Shown here: one piece after another, positions 35,733 to 47,711 of the stretch
Layout of the letters: each line of letters starts with the position of its first letter
Numbering within the stretch: position 1 is the stretch's first letter
Assembly: GCF_030445035.2 (NCBI RefSeq)
Contig: NC_080704.1
Location: forward strand, 24,594,499-24,658,498
Source: Dasypus novemcinctus
Taxonomy: Eukaryota > Chordata > Mammalia > Cingulata > Dasypodidae
DNA: 64,000 nucleotides
Direction of reading: 5' to 3'
Position numbers and translations under genes: made by a program
Notes under the pieces: generated by a model
Told to the model about the DNA's origin: nothing
Seen by the model: the letters and a program-made list of their open reading frames with translations, nothing else
Database searches by the model: none

Positions 35733-36180
35733 AGGCGATTGCTTTTTTTTTTTAAGATTTATTTATTTCTCTCCCCCCACCTCCACTCCAGTTGTCTGTT
35801 CTCTGTGTCTATTTGCTGCGTCGTCTTCTTTGCCCGATTCTGTTGTCAGCAGCACTGGAATCTGTGTCTCTTTTTGTTGCGTCATCTTGTTGGGTCAGCT
35901 CTGTGTGTGTGTGGCACCATTCTTAGGCAGGCTGCACTTTCTTTCGCGCTGGGCAGCTCTCCTTATGGGGCGCACTCCTTGCATGTGGGGCTCCCCTACA
36001 CAGGGGACACCCCTGCGTGGCGTGGCACTCCTTGCGCGCATCAGCACTGCGCATGGACCAGCTCCACATGGGTCAAGGAGGTCCACGGTTCAAACCCTGG
36101 GTTTGAACCGCCAACCTCCCATGTGGTAGATGGACACCCTAACTACTGGGCCAAGTCCGTTTCCCAGGTGATTGCTTTTT
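35733..36180 (-). mobile_element. DAS-type SINE with palindromic box B
   Basis: Body 35748-36165 (reverse), duplications AGGCGATTGCTTTTT/AGGTGATTGCTTTTT (35733-35747, 36166-36180). The head carries an extra inverted copy of the box B segment (36086-36110). Confidence 0.92.
36086..36110. repeat. 25-bp perfect palindrome-like inverted repeat
   Basis: Ten-base arms CGGTTCAAAC and GTTTGAACCG around CCTGG. Other DAS copies have only one of the two arms here. Confidence 0.95.
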
Positions 36181-36593
36181 GATGGTTAGCGCTTTTGATA
36201 ACTAATTGGATCCAGCAGATTTTGTTAGAATTCTGTATTTTTATATAGTGGACAATAGCATTTTATAAAAGGGTAAGAAAAAATAGATTTCTGCATCATG
36301 TTTCCTGCCTGAGAAAATTCCTCGGCTGAAATTTTGCTGAGCTCTGCAAGCATTTTAAGACTTTTCCATTATTTGCTTTGGCCCGTCAATTTGCTGCAAG
36401 CCAGTATCATTGCATTTGACCTTTGGTAGTTTTTTAGCTGAATGGATGATTATTCAGCAAGTTTTAATTGTGAAACTGATAGGATAACTAAACAAATGGA
36501 TGAGAAATTTTAAGTGTCCAGTGCAGCTGCTATCTAGTTTGCAGTTCTTACTAAAACTCATTAAATCCAAGTGGACAAAATGTCCATTGAGAG

Positions 36594-37033
36594 TATCATA
36601 CAGAATTTTTTAATTTAAAGACTTATTTTATTCATTTCTCTCCCCTTCTCCCTTGTTGTCTGCTCTCTGTGTCCATTTGCTGTGTGTTCTTCTGCATCTG
36701 CTTGCATTATCTGGGGGAATTGGGAAACTGCATCTCTTTTTTGTTGCATCATCTTGCTGCATCAGCTCTCCATGTGTGCGGTGCCACTCCTGGGTAGGCT
36801 GTGCTTTTTTCACATGGGGCAGCTGTCTTGCAGGGTGCACTCCTTGCGCATAGGGCATCCCTACACAGGGGCACCCCTGCATGGCACGGCACTCCTTGCA
36901 CGTGGCAGCACTGTGCATGGGCCAGCTCAACACATGGGTCAGGAGGCCCTGGGGATCAAACCCTGGACCCTCCATATGGTAGAGGGATGCTCTATCAGTT
37001 GGGCTATGTCCGCTTTCCTATTATACAGAATTT
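36594..37033 (-). mobile_element. DAS-type SINE
   Basis: Body 36609-37018 (reverse), duplications TATCATACAGAATTT/TATTATACAGAATTT (36594-36608, 37019-37033). Confidence 0.92.
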
Positions 37034-37362
37034 GTATGGAAGATGCAAACTAAATTTTTCAAGTGACCTAACAGTTAATGTTGATGCAATTTGTGCTCTG
37101 TGAAAAAAGAATAAAAACTGAATTTTAAAAAAATAGCTTTCTGCAATTTTCTTAGAAAATATTAGAAAATGATACAAAATGTTAGGATTATTCATGTATT
37201 TTATTTTGACAATCCTCATTATCATATCTAAGCAGTGTGTTCTTGCCCCAAATTCAACCAATTAAAAACTAATGTTCCACATAGAATGCTGTTTTACATG
37301 AGGTATATCATTTCTTCCTTGCAAGAACTTCATACTAATATTATCCACATTTTACAAATAAA

Positions 37363-37810
37363 AAGTCATGTAAGGGAAGTGGACTTTGCCCAGTGGTTAG
37401 GGCGTCCGCCAACCACATGGGAGGTCCACGGTTCAAACCCCGGACCTCGTTGACCCGTGTGGAGCTGGCCCATGTGCAGTGCTGATGTGCGCAAGGAATG
37501 CTGTGCCACGCAGGGGTGTCCCCCATGTAGGGGAGCCCCACATGCAAGGAGTGCTCCCCATAAGGAGAGCCGCCCAGCATGAAAGAAATTGCAGCCCGCC
37601 TAAGAATGGCGCCACCCACATGGAGAGCTGACACAAGATGACGCAACCAAAAGAAACACAGATTCCCATGCCGCTGACAACAACAGAAGTGGGCAAAGAA
37701 GATGACGCAGCAAATAGACACAGAGAACAGGCAACCGGGGCAGGGGGGTGGGGGAGAAGGGGAGATAAATAAATAAATAAATAAATCTTTTTTTAAAAGA
37801 AGTCATGTAA
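37363..37810 (+). mobile_element. DAS-type SINE
   Basis: Body 37374-37799, perfect 11-bp duplications AAGTCATGTAA (37363-37373, 37800-37810). Confidence 0.92.
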
Positions 37811-38034
37811 TTTTCAGGATTGCCCAACTGATATGTAATAGAGTTGGGATTTTACCCCAGGCCATCCAATTCCAGATCCTGTATGTGCACTGGCTCTTAA
37901 ATTTAAAAAATAATAATAATAACATCAAGCTTTATTGACTTTACTCCTCCATATATATCCCAAATCTAACTACTCACCTCCTCCAACACTGCCACCCCAG
38001 TCACTTCTCATGTGGACTATTGCCATAGCCAATC

Positions 38035-38208
38035 TCAGGGGTTCTCAGAATGTGGTCCCTGGATCAGCAACATCACCCAGGAACTTGTTAGAAATGCAGA
38101 TTCTCTGCATCCCACCCCCATATCTAATGAATCAGAAACTGGGGGTGGGGCTGGTAAGTGGTGTCTCCAGGTGATTTTGATGCTTATTCAAGTTTAAGAA
38201 CCACTGAC
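38035..38208. repeat. MER5-like hAT remnant
   Basis: GGTTCTCAGAATGTGGTCCC at the left, internal CAGATTCTCTGCATCCCACC, and terminal TTAAGAACCACTGACC. This is the typical structure of the non-autonomous MER5 (hAT-Charlie) group. Confidence 0.88.
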
Positions 38209-38209
38209 C

Positions 38210-38830
38210 TAACTAGTCTCCTTGTCTTCTCACAGTAGCCAGAGTGCTCTTTGAAAAAGGTGAAGGATATCACATCATTCTCGTTCTCAAACCTTACCTC
38301 CCACCCCAAATCAACTTCCTACCATGCTTAGTAAAATACACACTCTTTACCATGGCTTACAAAACCTGGCATGATCTGGCCCCTGCTTACCTCTCTGAAC
38401 TCATCACACATCCTACTCCTCCCTTAATCACTATACACCAACACACTGATCCTACCGCCATTTCTCAATTACTGTTTGCTCCTTTGTTAGGGCTTTTGCA
38501 CATGCTTTCCCCTTGCCCTAGAATACTCTTCACCAGATCTACTCATGGCCTACTCCCTTGTCACATAAGTGTCTCTGCTCAAATATCACCACATCCAAGA
38601 GCTTTCTGGACCACTCTACCTAAAATAGCCATCCTGACCAGTTGCCATTTCCCTTTACCTTTATTTTTGTTTCCTTGTTTGTGTACTTGTTTAGTCTGTC
38701 TCTCCAACTGGAATATAAGCTCTATGAAGGCAGGGTCCTTGTCTGTCTTGTTAATCACTGTTTCACCAGCACCTAGAACAGTGTTTAATATATAGTAAGT
38801 GCTCTGTAGGTTTAGCTATTATTATTTTTG
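38210..38830 (+). repeat. L2 LINE 3'-end remnant
   Basis: Contains GGCATGATCTGGCCCCTGCT, GCTTTTGCACATGCTTTCCC, GAAGGCAGGGTCCTTGTCTG and the end CACCAGCACCTAGAACAGTG. All are L2 3' landmarks. The 183-codon open frame at 38244-38795 lies in this repeat and is chance. Confidence 0.8.
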
Positions 38831-38934
38831 TGTTCTTTAAAGTGACTTTTCATAGCTCTGCTCTGATGCACTACCTGCTTTTTCACAGCTTAATTCTCAG
38901 AGTATGACTTATTTGCAAATTATCAGGGGACATC

Positions 38935-39352
38935 ACAAAATGTGATATATTCATACAACAGAATATTATTTGGCCATAAAAAGGAATAGGGTCCTGATAC
39001 ATGCTACAACATAGATGAACCTTGGAAACATCACGCTGAGTGAAATAAGCCAGATGAAAAAGGACAAATAGTCTATGATGCCACTACACAAATTATCTAT
39101 TAATACAATAAGCAAATTCATAGAGACAGAAAGTAGATTAGAGGTTACCAGGGGCTAGGGGAAGGTGGGGTGGGGAGTTATTGCTTAATGGGTATGGAGT
39201 TTCTGTTTTGGGTGATGAAAAAATTTTGGTAATCGATGGTTACCAATGGTAGCAGAACATTGTGAATGTACAGTCGCTGAACTGTATACTTCATGGTAAA
39301 AATGGAATATTTTATGTTATATGTACATATAACCACAATATTTTAAAAACCA
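38935..39352 (+). repeat. Old L1 ORF2 end/3' UTR fragment
   Basis: GATGAACCTTGGAAACATCA, AAATAAGCCAGATGAAAAAG and GTATACTTCATGGTAAAAAT correspond to the end of ORF2 and start of the 3' UTR in old L1s. Confidence 0.85.
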
Positions 39353-39451
39353 AGTGATAGTCTTCATTTCTTCTCAAGTATGCTTGCTTCAACAACTGAA
39401 CTGCATTTGTACAAATCCATAACCTCGGGTCTCCTGTGGCCCTAATAATTT

Positions 39452-39908
39452 CCCAATCTTCGTGTTTTTTTTCGTTTTTTTAAAAGCTTTATTTTTTATT
39501 TATTTCTCTCCCCTTCCCCACCCCACCCCCAGTTGTCTGCTCTCTGTGTCCATTCGCTGTGTGTTCTTCTGTGTCTGCTTGTATTCTTTTCAGTGGCACC
39601 CGGAATCTGTCTCGTTTTGTGCGTCATCTTGCTGCGTCAGCTTTCCATGTATGTGGCGCTATTCCTGGGCAGGCTGTGCTTTTTTATTGCACTGGGTGGC
39701 TCTCCTTACAGGGCGCACTCCTTGCACGTGGGGCTCCCCTACGCAGGGGACACCCCTGCATGGCACGGCACTTCTTGCGTGCATCAGCACTGCGCATGGG
39801 CCAGCTCTTCACATGGGTCAGGAGGCCCTGGGTTTGATCCTTGGACCTCCCATGTGGTAGGCAGATGCCCTATCCATTGGGCCAAATATGTTTCCCCCCA
39901 ATCTTCAT
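39452..39908 (-). mobile_element. DAS-type SINE
   Basis: Body 39464-39896 (reverse), duplications CCCAATCTTCGT/CCCAATCTTCAT (39452-39463, 39897-39908). Confidence 0.9.
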
Positions 39909-40009
39909 ATCCCCAGTCTGTACAGAGAATCCTTTATAATGAAACAGAGTCTAACGACCAAAATAATTTCTAACCTTTGCTTGTGCCCCTCAAAGAAAAT
40001 TAAAGGTAA

Positions 40010-40470
40010 CAAAAACTTAAAGGACTGAAAATAGCAAGTGCAGGCGAGGATATAGAGCAACTAGAACTCTCTTGCACTACTGGTGGGAGTATAAACCAGT
40101 GCATCTACTTTGGAAAACTCTTCGGCAGCAAATACTAGAAATACAGGTAGGTCAACTCTGTGACCCAGTAATTCCACACCTGGACATATATCCAACACAA
40201 ATGAGTGATTATGTCTACCCGCACACATATAAAAGAATGTACACTGCATTGTAATTCATAATAGCCAAACACTGGAAATACCCAAATGTCCATCAAAACT
40301 TTACCATAAATAATTTGTGAAATATTACATATTGATAAAATATAACATACTTTTCCTACATGCAACAATATTGATCAATCTTGACATAATGTTTAGTGAA
40401 AAGAACTCAGACACAAAGGAGTATGTAATGTATGACTATTTTTATGAAGCTAAAAAAAGACAAAACCTAA
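40010..40470 (+). repeat. Old L1 ORF2 C-terminal fragment
   Basis: Reads as a decayed ORF2 tail (TGGTGGGAGTATAAACCAGT, ATAATAGCCAAACACTGGAA, CAAATGTCCATC) in forward orientation. Confidence 0.8.
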
Positions 40471-40524
40471 TCAATGATGCATTTCTTCAGTGAACAACTG
40501 AAGCAACAGTTAGAAGTTCAGAGA

Positions 40525-40710
40525 CTAGCTGAGCTAAAAGATCTTTGAGTGTGTGGTCCATCTACCCGCAGCATCAATATCAACTGGGAACTTGTCAGAG
40601 ATGCAGAGTCCCAGGCCTCATCCAGAAAGGAATGAATCAGAATTTATATTTTAACAAGATCCCTGGTAACTTGTGTGCATGTTAAAGTTAGAAGTGCTAC
40701 TCTAGTCCAG
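40525..40710. repeat. MER5-like hAT remnant
   Basis: GTGTGGTCCATCTACCCGCA, AGATGCAGAGTCCCAGGCCT and AGAAGTGCTACTCTAGTCC follow the MER5 order. Confidence 0.82.
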
Positions 40711-41994
40711 GGGTCCAGGGGCAAATTATGACCATGGGACAAATCTAGACCCCATTTGTTTTTATATAGCCACCCAGCTAAGAATGGACCTACTCAGAAA
40801 AAAGTCTAAAGAAGGTTTCGTGACATGTGAAAATTATATGAAATTCTAATTTCAGTGTCCATAAAATAGATTTTATGGGAATACACATAAAGCAAAACAA
40901 AACCAAAAACACTAATCTCCAAGGGGGTGGGAAGGATGTTGCCTGGAAGGACATGGAGAGGTATATGCCATATCTTGAGCTGGATGGTGGTTACACAGGT
41001 GTAGACGATGCAAACATTCATTGAGCACAACCCTCGGGATTTATGCACTTGGCTGTTCATAAAGTATATTGTGAAAAGAACAGAAAACAACAAAGAGCAT
41101 AAAAGAGGAGCCAAATCACATGAAAGCAAGTTCTAAAGCTTTTCTATCCTCCCCAATTCCCTCACATTCATAGCTGCTATAGTAACTCTCAATGACCAAA
41201 GCCCAATGCCCTCTCTGACATGCAGCAGGTTGTTTCCTTCATCTCTCCCTTCTTTCAATCTTTATCTCAGGCTTGACTTGCTTTTTGCTAAGTCCTTTCC
41301 TCTTGCCCATCTGCTTTCTGGTCCATCTCTTTCTAAGTCCGTTTCATTCTCCCAATTGTATATCATGAATGATCTCAAACCTGATTGCAAAGATGGGATT
41401 CTCCTTAGAGGGTGGAGAGAGGGAAATTGAGAGGTCAAAGACAAAATGCTTTTTGCTAGGTAGTTAAGGGGAGAATGCTGTCAGTAACATATTGTATGTC
41501 CTCTCACATATCCTCAGTTATGAAATTAATTGAACTCTCCTAGGGAAAAATACTACTAAGTAGTTATTTATTTTCAATGATAGTATGTACCAATTAAACA
41601 CCTGACTCCTCACCGAACATGCAGGAAGCTTACTTGCTCTTCTTAGCAATATCTATTAGCCTATATCTGATATTCCATGCAGCATGTTTTGCTGAAAATT
41701 TTAAAAGTGAAAAATGGGAGGCAGCATGGCATCTGGAGGATGGTAGAAGCGTCGATATGCAATTTCTTAAAATATGAATATTGGCAGCACATTTCAACTT
41801 TAAAAAGAACTGGTCACAGGCACAGAGGTAATCAATAGCACTTTCCTGGTATAATTCCACAATGGTATATTTATAATGTATAACCATTTTTTCTCAGCCT
41901 GGGTCTGAGACTATCTGGGATTCTGCAAATATTTTCTCAAAGATCTTCATTAATTTTTCCCTTTAAAATAGGTCCACAAAGACTTCCATTTCTA
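40711..41994. other. Intergenic DNA, no gene recognised
   Basis: No gene or named repeat recognised. Confidence 0.55.
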
Positions 41995-42724
41995 GCAATA
42001 GGGCATATTAGTCATCCTGGAAAAATAAAACTACTGGTACAAAAATACCTAAAATATTGGATAAAGTATTTTAAATACTTTTTAGATGCATGGCTGAGAT
42101 AGCAGCAAGAAAGGGGAATCCTCAAGGGTTTAAAAAAGAAAGAAAGAAAAATCTAGGATGAGAAAGCATAAATCCAAAGAGGTAGGTAAACTCTATAGCT
42201 GATGGCTACCCTGATACCATCTGCTGATCCTAGGTAGCCTGAGCTCCTGTTTTAATGGGTCTCCAGTAGAGACAGTAGAGAAAGGCTAGAGACTGGGAAA
42301 CTGGACCCTCATGGGTGAACTAGAACAAACCAACCTTTCCAGGAGCATGACCTTAAAGAAAATTGCCTTCCCTGGCCCTTTGGGCTATAAAAGGAGGAGG
42401 AAAAAGTGCCCCCCGAAATTTTCTGAACACAAATTGGCCTCTAGTAGGTTTGAGGTCTATATGCCCTGGTAATTCCTAGTTCAGTTTTCTTTTCCACCAT
42501 CTTTTTTTAAAAATTGAGAAGAAAAATCAGCACGAATCAAATTTTCATGAACACACCCAATTCATTTACCTGCTCTTCATATGATGACTTCTTATCATCC
42601 TAACTTTCTTCCTTTGGGTACTTTCTGGATTGTCCCAGTATTCATCTTAAAGAATGATGGCCATAACAGGAAATAGTGATTCAGCTATGGCTAAAGCTGT
42701 ACTGAGCAGAGTAGGACTACTGCC

Positions 42725-43300
42725 TCTCTTGATCAGTATATTAGTTGATAACAAATTATCCCAAACTTAAGCAGCTTAAAACAACATTTATTATCTTACC
42801 ATTTCTGTGGGTCAGGAACCTAGGCACAGCTTAGCAGGATCTTCTGGATCAGAGTAAGCTGCAGCCAAGGTGTCAGCGGGGGCTACGATCATCTCAAGGT
42901 TCTACTGGAGAAGGGTCTGCTTCCAAGCTCACTTGGTGTTGGCAGGATTCAACTTCTTGTGGGTTGTGAGTCTAAGAGCCTAAGTTCCCCTCTGGCTGTT
43001 GGCCAGAAGCTGCCCTCAATTCCTTGCCATGTGGGTCTCCCCGCCAGGCATCTCACAATGTAGTAGCTTGCTTCATCAGAAGGAACAAACTATAGGAGCC
43101 AGAGAGAAAGTAAGTGAGACAGACAGCATAGTCCTTTATAACCTAATCACAGAAGTGGCATCCTGTCACTTTGCCACATTCTATTTTTTAGAAGCAAGTC
43201 ACCTGGTGCAGCCCATATCCAAAGAAAGGGGATTACACAAGGGCATGGATACCAGGAGGTAGGGATCACTAGGAGCCATTTCAGAAGCAACCTACCACAA
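42725..43300 (+). repeat. Ancient LTR-like repeat
   Basis: Starts near TATTAGTTGATAACAAATTA with the 'cagcttaaaacaacatttattat' signature and ends CAACCTACCACA, which is a TG...CA-like LTR end. The family was not resolved, but related sequence is at 19265. Confidence 0.6.
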
Positions 43301-44049
43301 CTGGAGATCATGCATCTAATCCTGAGCCTAAAATTGTGACCTGGAGGAAAAACTCATGCTAAATGATTTTGTTTAAGTAACCTCAAGTTAATGAAGGCCC
43401 TAGGCACTTGGCAAAAGCAAATGTGAATCATCTCTGGAGGAACTCACTTTCAACCTAGGCATCAAGTAATTCCACCAGATGGAGTACCAACAAACATGCA
43501 CTCACAACAAAAAAAGAAAAGAAAAAAGTGCAAGTCACGGTGAGAGAGAGGGAGGAGAAGCAGAAAACAAGAGGATCAGAACTACAGATACTACAGATAC
43601 TGGAATTATCAGATACATATTTTATAATAAGCATGTTCAATATGTAGACTTGACAGTATGACTAAGAAACAAGAGAAAGTTTAAAAAATGGCAAGTCTGA
43701 AACAAAACCAAATATAATTTCTAGAAGTGAAAATTAAAATAATTGAAATTAGAAAATCAATAGATGGGTCAAACAGCAGATTAGACACACCTGAAGTAAG
43801 AAGCAGTGCAATAAAAGATAGATGTGAAGAAATTGCCCAGAATGCAGCAAGATAAAGATGCAAAAATTGTATCAGAGAGAGAGGAACAGAGACAGAAGAT
43901 AGAGAAACTATAACATACATCCAATCAGACTTTCAAAATGAGGTAAAAGAACTGGGGAGAGAAAACATTCAAAGAGAAAATGACTGAGAACGTCCCACAT
44001 TTGATGAAGATGACAAATCCTAAAATTCAAGAAGCTAAACTGCAGGTTT

Positions 44050-44600
44050 AGCTTTCATCTCCATACCCACTCTTCCATGCCCTGCAAGGTCATGCTGGGG
44101 TTTGGGGTCGGTAAAGTGCTTTCCCAGGGTCACTGGCAGCTGGCTTCCTCCTGGATCCATTAATTAAGAGGTACTAGTAAGTGGTCCTAAAGTCAGAGGA
44201 GGGTGATAACTATAATTCTTCCTCTCTGGTTTTTTGCTCTCTTCTTTTTTTTTCCTCCTGACTCCAAGCCCTCAGCTCCAATTGCAGTAGCAGCACTTCC
44301 TTCAACCATCTAGCCCCCGCAGTCCAATCAGTCCTGCCAATGTGGCCCATTCTCCACCCTCCTGGGTTCTAGTAACCCAGCCTCGTCCTTTTCATCCCCA
44401 GAGCTCTAGGGGTGATAGCTACTTGCCCTAGTTTCTAATCTCCGGGCTACCTCTCCTTCCTTGTTCCTCCTTCAACCTTCCTATTCCTTTAAAAAATATA
44501 TTATACCCATCCAAGTCCTTTATAAAATTCCCTGGTTTGAAATACCTAGCATGTTTTCTATTTTCCTGTTTGGACCCTGACTCATATACCAACAAATTCC
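44050..44600 (+). repeat. Probable solitary LTR inside old L1
   Basis: Interrupts the old L1 ORF1 remnant. The right end GTTTGGACCCTGACTCATAT is a common form of ERVL-type LTR termini. Identification is tentative. Confidence 0.45.
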
Positions 44601-45189
44601 AGAGAGGATAAATAAGAAAAGAACTCACACTTAAACATATGAAGTTAAATTCGGAACACTAGAAAGAAGACATATTGTCTAAAAGAAGTAAAAATTGGAC
44701 TGACAGCAGATTTCTCAACAGCAACAATGGAAGCCAGAAAATAAGTAACATGCTCAAAATGCTGAATGAAAAGACACCTAGAATTATACACCTATACGCC
44801 TATCATCTGAAAATATGAGGAAAATCAAGCTATTTTCAGACAAAACTCAAGAGCTTTCCACCAACAGGCACTCTCCAAAGAAATTCCTAAAATTCATACT
44901 GCAGGAAGAAGACAAATTACCCCCAAAAGGAGGGCCTGAAAGGTAAGAAGTAATGGTGAACAAAGAAAATGGTAAGTATACAGTTACATCTATAAGACAC
45001 ATTGCCTGTCATAAATAATAAAAATACTGTCTAATTTATGTGGTTAAATAAAATCAACAGAAAACCAAAAAACCGGGATCAAGGAACATAAACTCAGGAG
45101 CCAGGTGATGAGAATTAAAGAATTCAAAGGTCTTGGGATTATTCAAGGGAAGGGTAAGGGTATTGACTAATTTTATACCTTGCTAAATT

Positions 45190-45505
45190 AAATCCTAGGA
45201 ATGCAATGAAGTTCAGCTTAGGCCTTGGTGTCTGGGTGTTCCTTGGCTGTGTCACCTAACTCCAGTCTCTGCTCTGTGATCACAAGGCTGTCTTCTCCCT
45301 GCGTGCCTCTCCCTTTGTATGTGTGTCCTCTCCTGTTCTCATAAGGACACCAGTCCTAGTGGATTTTAGGGTTCACCCTAATCCAGTCCAATCTCATCTT
45401 AACTTAATTACATCTGCAAAGACCCTATTTCGAAATAAGGCCACATTCACAGGTTCGAGGTAGGCATGAATTTTGGGGGGACAGTATTCAGCACACTACA
45501 TGTGC
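45190..45505 (+). repeat. Ancient interspersed repeat (LTR-like)
   Basis: Contains AAGGACACCAGTCCTAGTGG, TTACATCTGCAAAGACCCTA and GGGGGGACAGTATTCAGCAC, a well-known mammalian repeat layout whose family I cannot name with certainty. Confidence 0.55.
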
Positions 45506-45645
45506 TTTTCTAAGTTGAAATTCAACACATCACTTGAATGACAACTGTATACTCATTCCTGAAGGGTAAAATGCTGCAATAATTATGATTTAAACTATTA
45601 CGTTTATGAAGAAAGCAATTACTAAGAATCTTCATTACTCATCTT

Positions 45646-45900
45646 TTGCTACACTATGCTGCAGCAACAAACTCTATAAGAAACTTAAAGAACAATGCTA
45701 GTTTTTTGTTATTTAATTCCAGTCATAGAAGAAAAACTCCTATTGAGGAATTCTTCACATCTTGCAAGGGTGAATTAAAAGCAAAATATCAGCTTTGCCA
45801 CCTCAGAATTTTACAAGCAGGAAAAACTCCAAAACCTCGTTCAACAACATCCTTGATAAATCATCTTCAATTTAGATGCAATAAGGAATGTAAATTATAA
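45646..45900 (+). pseudogene. Degenerate BED zinc-finger relic (hAT transposase-like)
   Basis: Open 84-codon frame. Residues 34-84 follow the BED zinc-finger pattern of hAT transposases and ZBED genes: IEEFF, KAKY-LC, GKTPKPRSTTSLINHL. One expected zinc Cys is Tyr (KAKYQLC) and the last expected His is not present (HLQFRC), so it should not bind zinc normally. No start context, promoter or downstream transposase catalytic domain was seen. It could be the 5' part of an old hAT transposon or of a processed ZBED-type pseudogene. The family assignment rests on pattern only. Confidence 0.5.
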
Positions 45901-46074
45901 AAAAGAGTAAAAGTGTTAGAGCAATATGAGATATCAAAACCACATTTTATTCTCAAGTATCAAACTACAAAATAATAGACTTTATAAGAAGGCTTTAAGA
46001 AGAGATTTCCTTATACTTTTAAGTCTAGGGAAGCTAAAATTTAAAGGAAACACTTACTGACAATATTATTACAG

Positions 46075-46285
46075 AACAGGGGTTGGTAAATTTTTTCTCT
46101 ACAGGGCCAGAGAGATTTTGTGGGCCATAAAGTTTCTGTCACAACTACTCAACTCTGCTGTTGTAGTTAAAGTTGCCAAAGATAATACATAAACAAATGA
46201 TCATGGCTGTGTTTCAATAAAACTTTATTTACAAAACAGGCAGCAGGCTGGATTTGACCCTCAGACCTTAGTTTGGCAAGCCTGC
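46075..46285. repeat. hAT-type nonautonomous DNA transposon remnant
   Basis: AGGGGTTGGTAAATTTTTTC, CAACTACTCAACTCTGCTGT, CAATAAAACTTTATTTACAA and the end TTTGGCAAGCCTGC form the familiar inverted-repeat-ended MER-type element. A relative lies at 55561-55765. Confidence 0.82.
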
Positions 46286-46384
46286 TATAGACTGTGAACT
46301 ATTTTCAGTAGGTGAAGATGAAGAATTGTTGAGATTTGCTGAAGTTATGAATTCTAGTTGTTATATTCCTTCTAGAAAATGTGT

Positions 46385-47310
46385 TATCAAAACACTTTCT
46401 CTGGCTCGCTCTGCCTAGAGGGGTCCGCACCAAATCTTGCTGTGTATTTCCATCTTTCTCTTCCATTTCTCAGCAAGCTCAGTTCTTCCCCCAATTTCCC
46501 AAATAAATTCTTTTTACTGGTCTAACTAAACTTACATCTTCATAAATTCATTTATGCATCATAGCCAAGAAACTAGAGGAATCCAACACTTCTCCATCTT
46601 CATTTGGCAAGCCATTGCCTGGAGAAAAATAAGTGAGTGGTGCTCCCCAACCCCTGCCAGAGACTGAATCAACGCCTTCCATAATAAGATATTAGTCACA
46701 TGGGGATTTCAGCCAGTTCCAACCACAGTGTCTTCTGTGACCCATCTTCCCTCAACCTCAATAAAATAGCCAGAGAGGTTTATGCCCTGTCAGGCAGACT
46801 ACTACCCTAACCAGCAGGAATGATCATCAGCCCTCAGCACCCCTTAAGAATAAGGGGGTGAACTCTCTGAGAGGGCAGTTGAGGCAGGTTAGTACAGGGT
46901 AATGGAGAAGACAAGCCACAACATCACCAACAGACAACATGGCCAGCATATTGCATGGCCAGCAGACAACAAAGCTTCAAGACCTTAAACCTTGAGTTTA
47001 ACCTTGAAGTCCCAGTTTCTCTTTCTGGGATCTCCCCTTGGACTTGGATATTCCAAACAAGCCTCACCATTGGCCCCCACCATAGGTGGGGTAACTAATA
47101 ACCACTGGGACCCATCCCCTTATCATTAGCAAGGGGGTGGAATAATTAACAGTGTAAAAGGTAACCACATGAGGCAGAGCATGCTCTGTCTAAAGGAGCC
47201 CGCACCAAATCTTGGTGTGTATTTTTGTCTTTCTCTCCCATTTCTCAGTAAGCTCTGTTCTTTCCCCCATTTCCCAAATAAATTCTTTTTTACTAGCCTA
47301 ACTAATAAAA
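46385..47310 (+). mobile_element. LTR retroelement remnant with two LTR ends
   Basis: A ~150-bp block starting near GCACCAAATCTTG and including a CCCAAATAAATTC poly-A signal region occurs twice, at about 46400-46550 and 47165-47310, in the same direction with modest divergence. About 600 bp lie between, including the upstream part of the right-hand LTR. This fits the 3' part of a 5' LTR, a mostly deleted interior and a 3' LTR. No gag, pol or env frame is visible. Confidence 0.6.
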
Positions 47311-47338
47311 ATTTTTTAAAAACAACAAGAATAACGAA

Positions 47339-47467
47339 AACACTTTTTCTTGGGGAGTAGATATAGCTCAAGTGGCTGAGCATCCACTTCCCATATTTGA
47401 GGTCCTGGATTCAATCCCCAGTATCTCCTTAAAAAAAAAACCAAAAAACAAAAAACATTTTTTCTTG
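47339..47467 (+). mobile_element. Short DAS-related SINE (head plus A tail)
   Basis: Body 47353-47453: GGGGAGTAGATATAGCTCAA, box B-like GGATTCAATCCCC, then an A-rich tail. The duplications are AACACTTTTTCTTG/AACATTTTTTCTTG (47339-47352, 47454-47467). Confidence 0.9.
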
Positions 47468-47711
47468 AATTGTGCTCTGTTGTGTATAGAATGGCTATGA
47501 TATTATTAAATGTGCTACTACTTTATCTTGGACATCAGACATTTGGATATACAGAAACAACTACAAGTCATATTAAGTTGGATGGTCTGGTGTTTAATGA
47601 TGAAAACTCTGTTTCTACTTGATTATTGAGGGATTGCTAAAGGTCTTGCACAGCTATCAACATTATACAGTCTGACTGAGTAACTATTCATAGGATGGTA
47701 AATCAGTAAAA

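Larger units (their letters stand above)
41995..45065 (+). repeat. Old L1 5' region and ORF1, interrupted twice
   Basis: From about 43300 to 44045 and from 44600 to 45065 the sequence reads as the decayed 5' region and ORF1 of an old L1 (for example AATTTCTAGAAGTGAAAATT, CAGCAGATTAGACACACCTG, CAACAATGGAAGCCAGAAAA, GCTATTTTCAGACAAAACTC). It is interrupted by LTR-like repeats at about 42725-43300 and 44050-44600. The portion left of 42725 is a guess based on orientation. Confidence 0.6.

Noticed and set aside
38244..38795. 183-codon frame
   Set aside because: It lies in an L2 3'-end repeat, has low-complexity, hydrophobic, Thr/Pro-rich composition and no domain.
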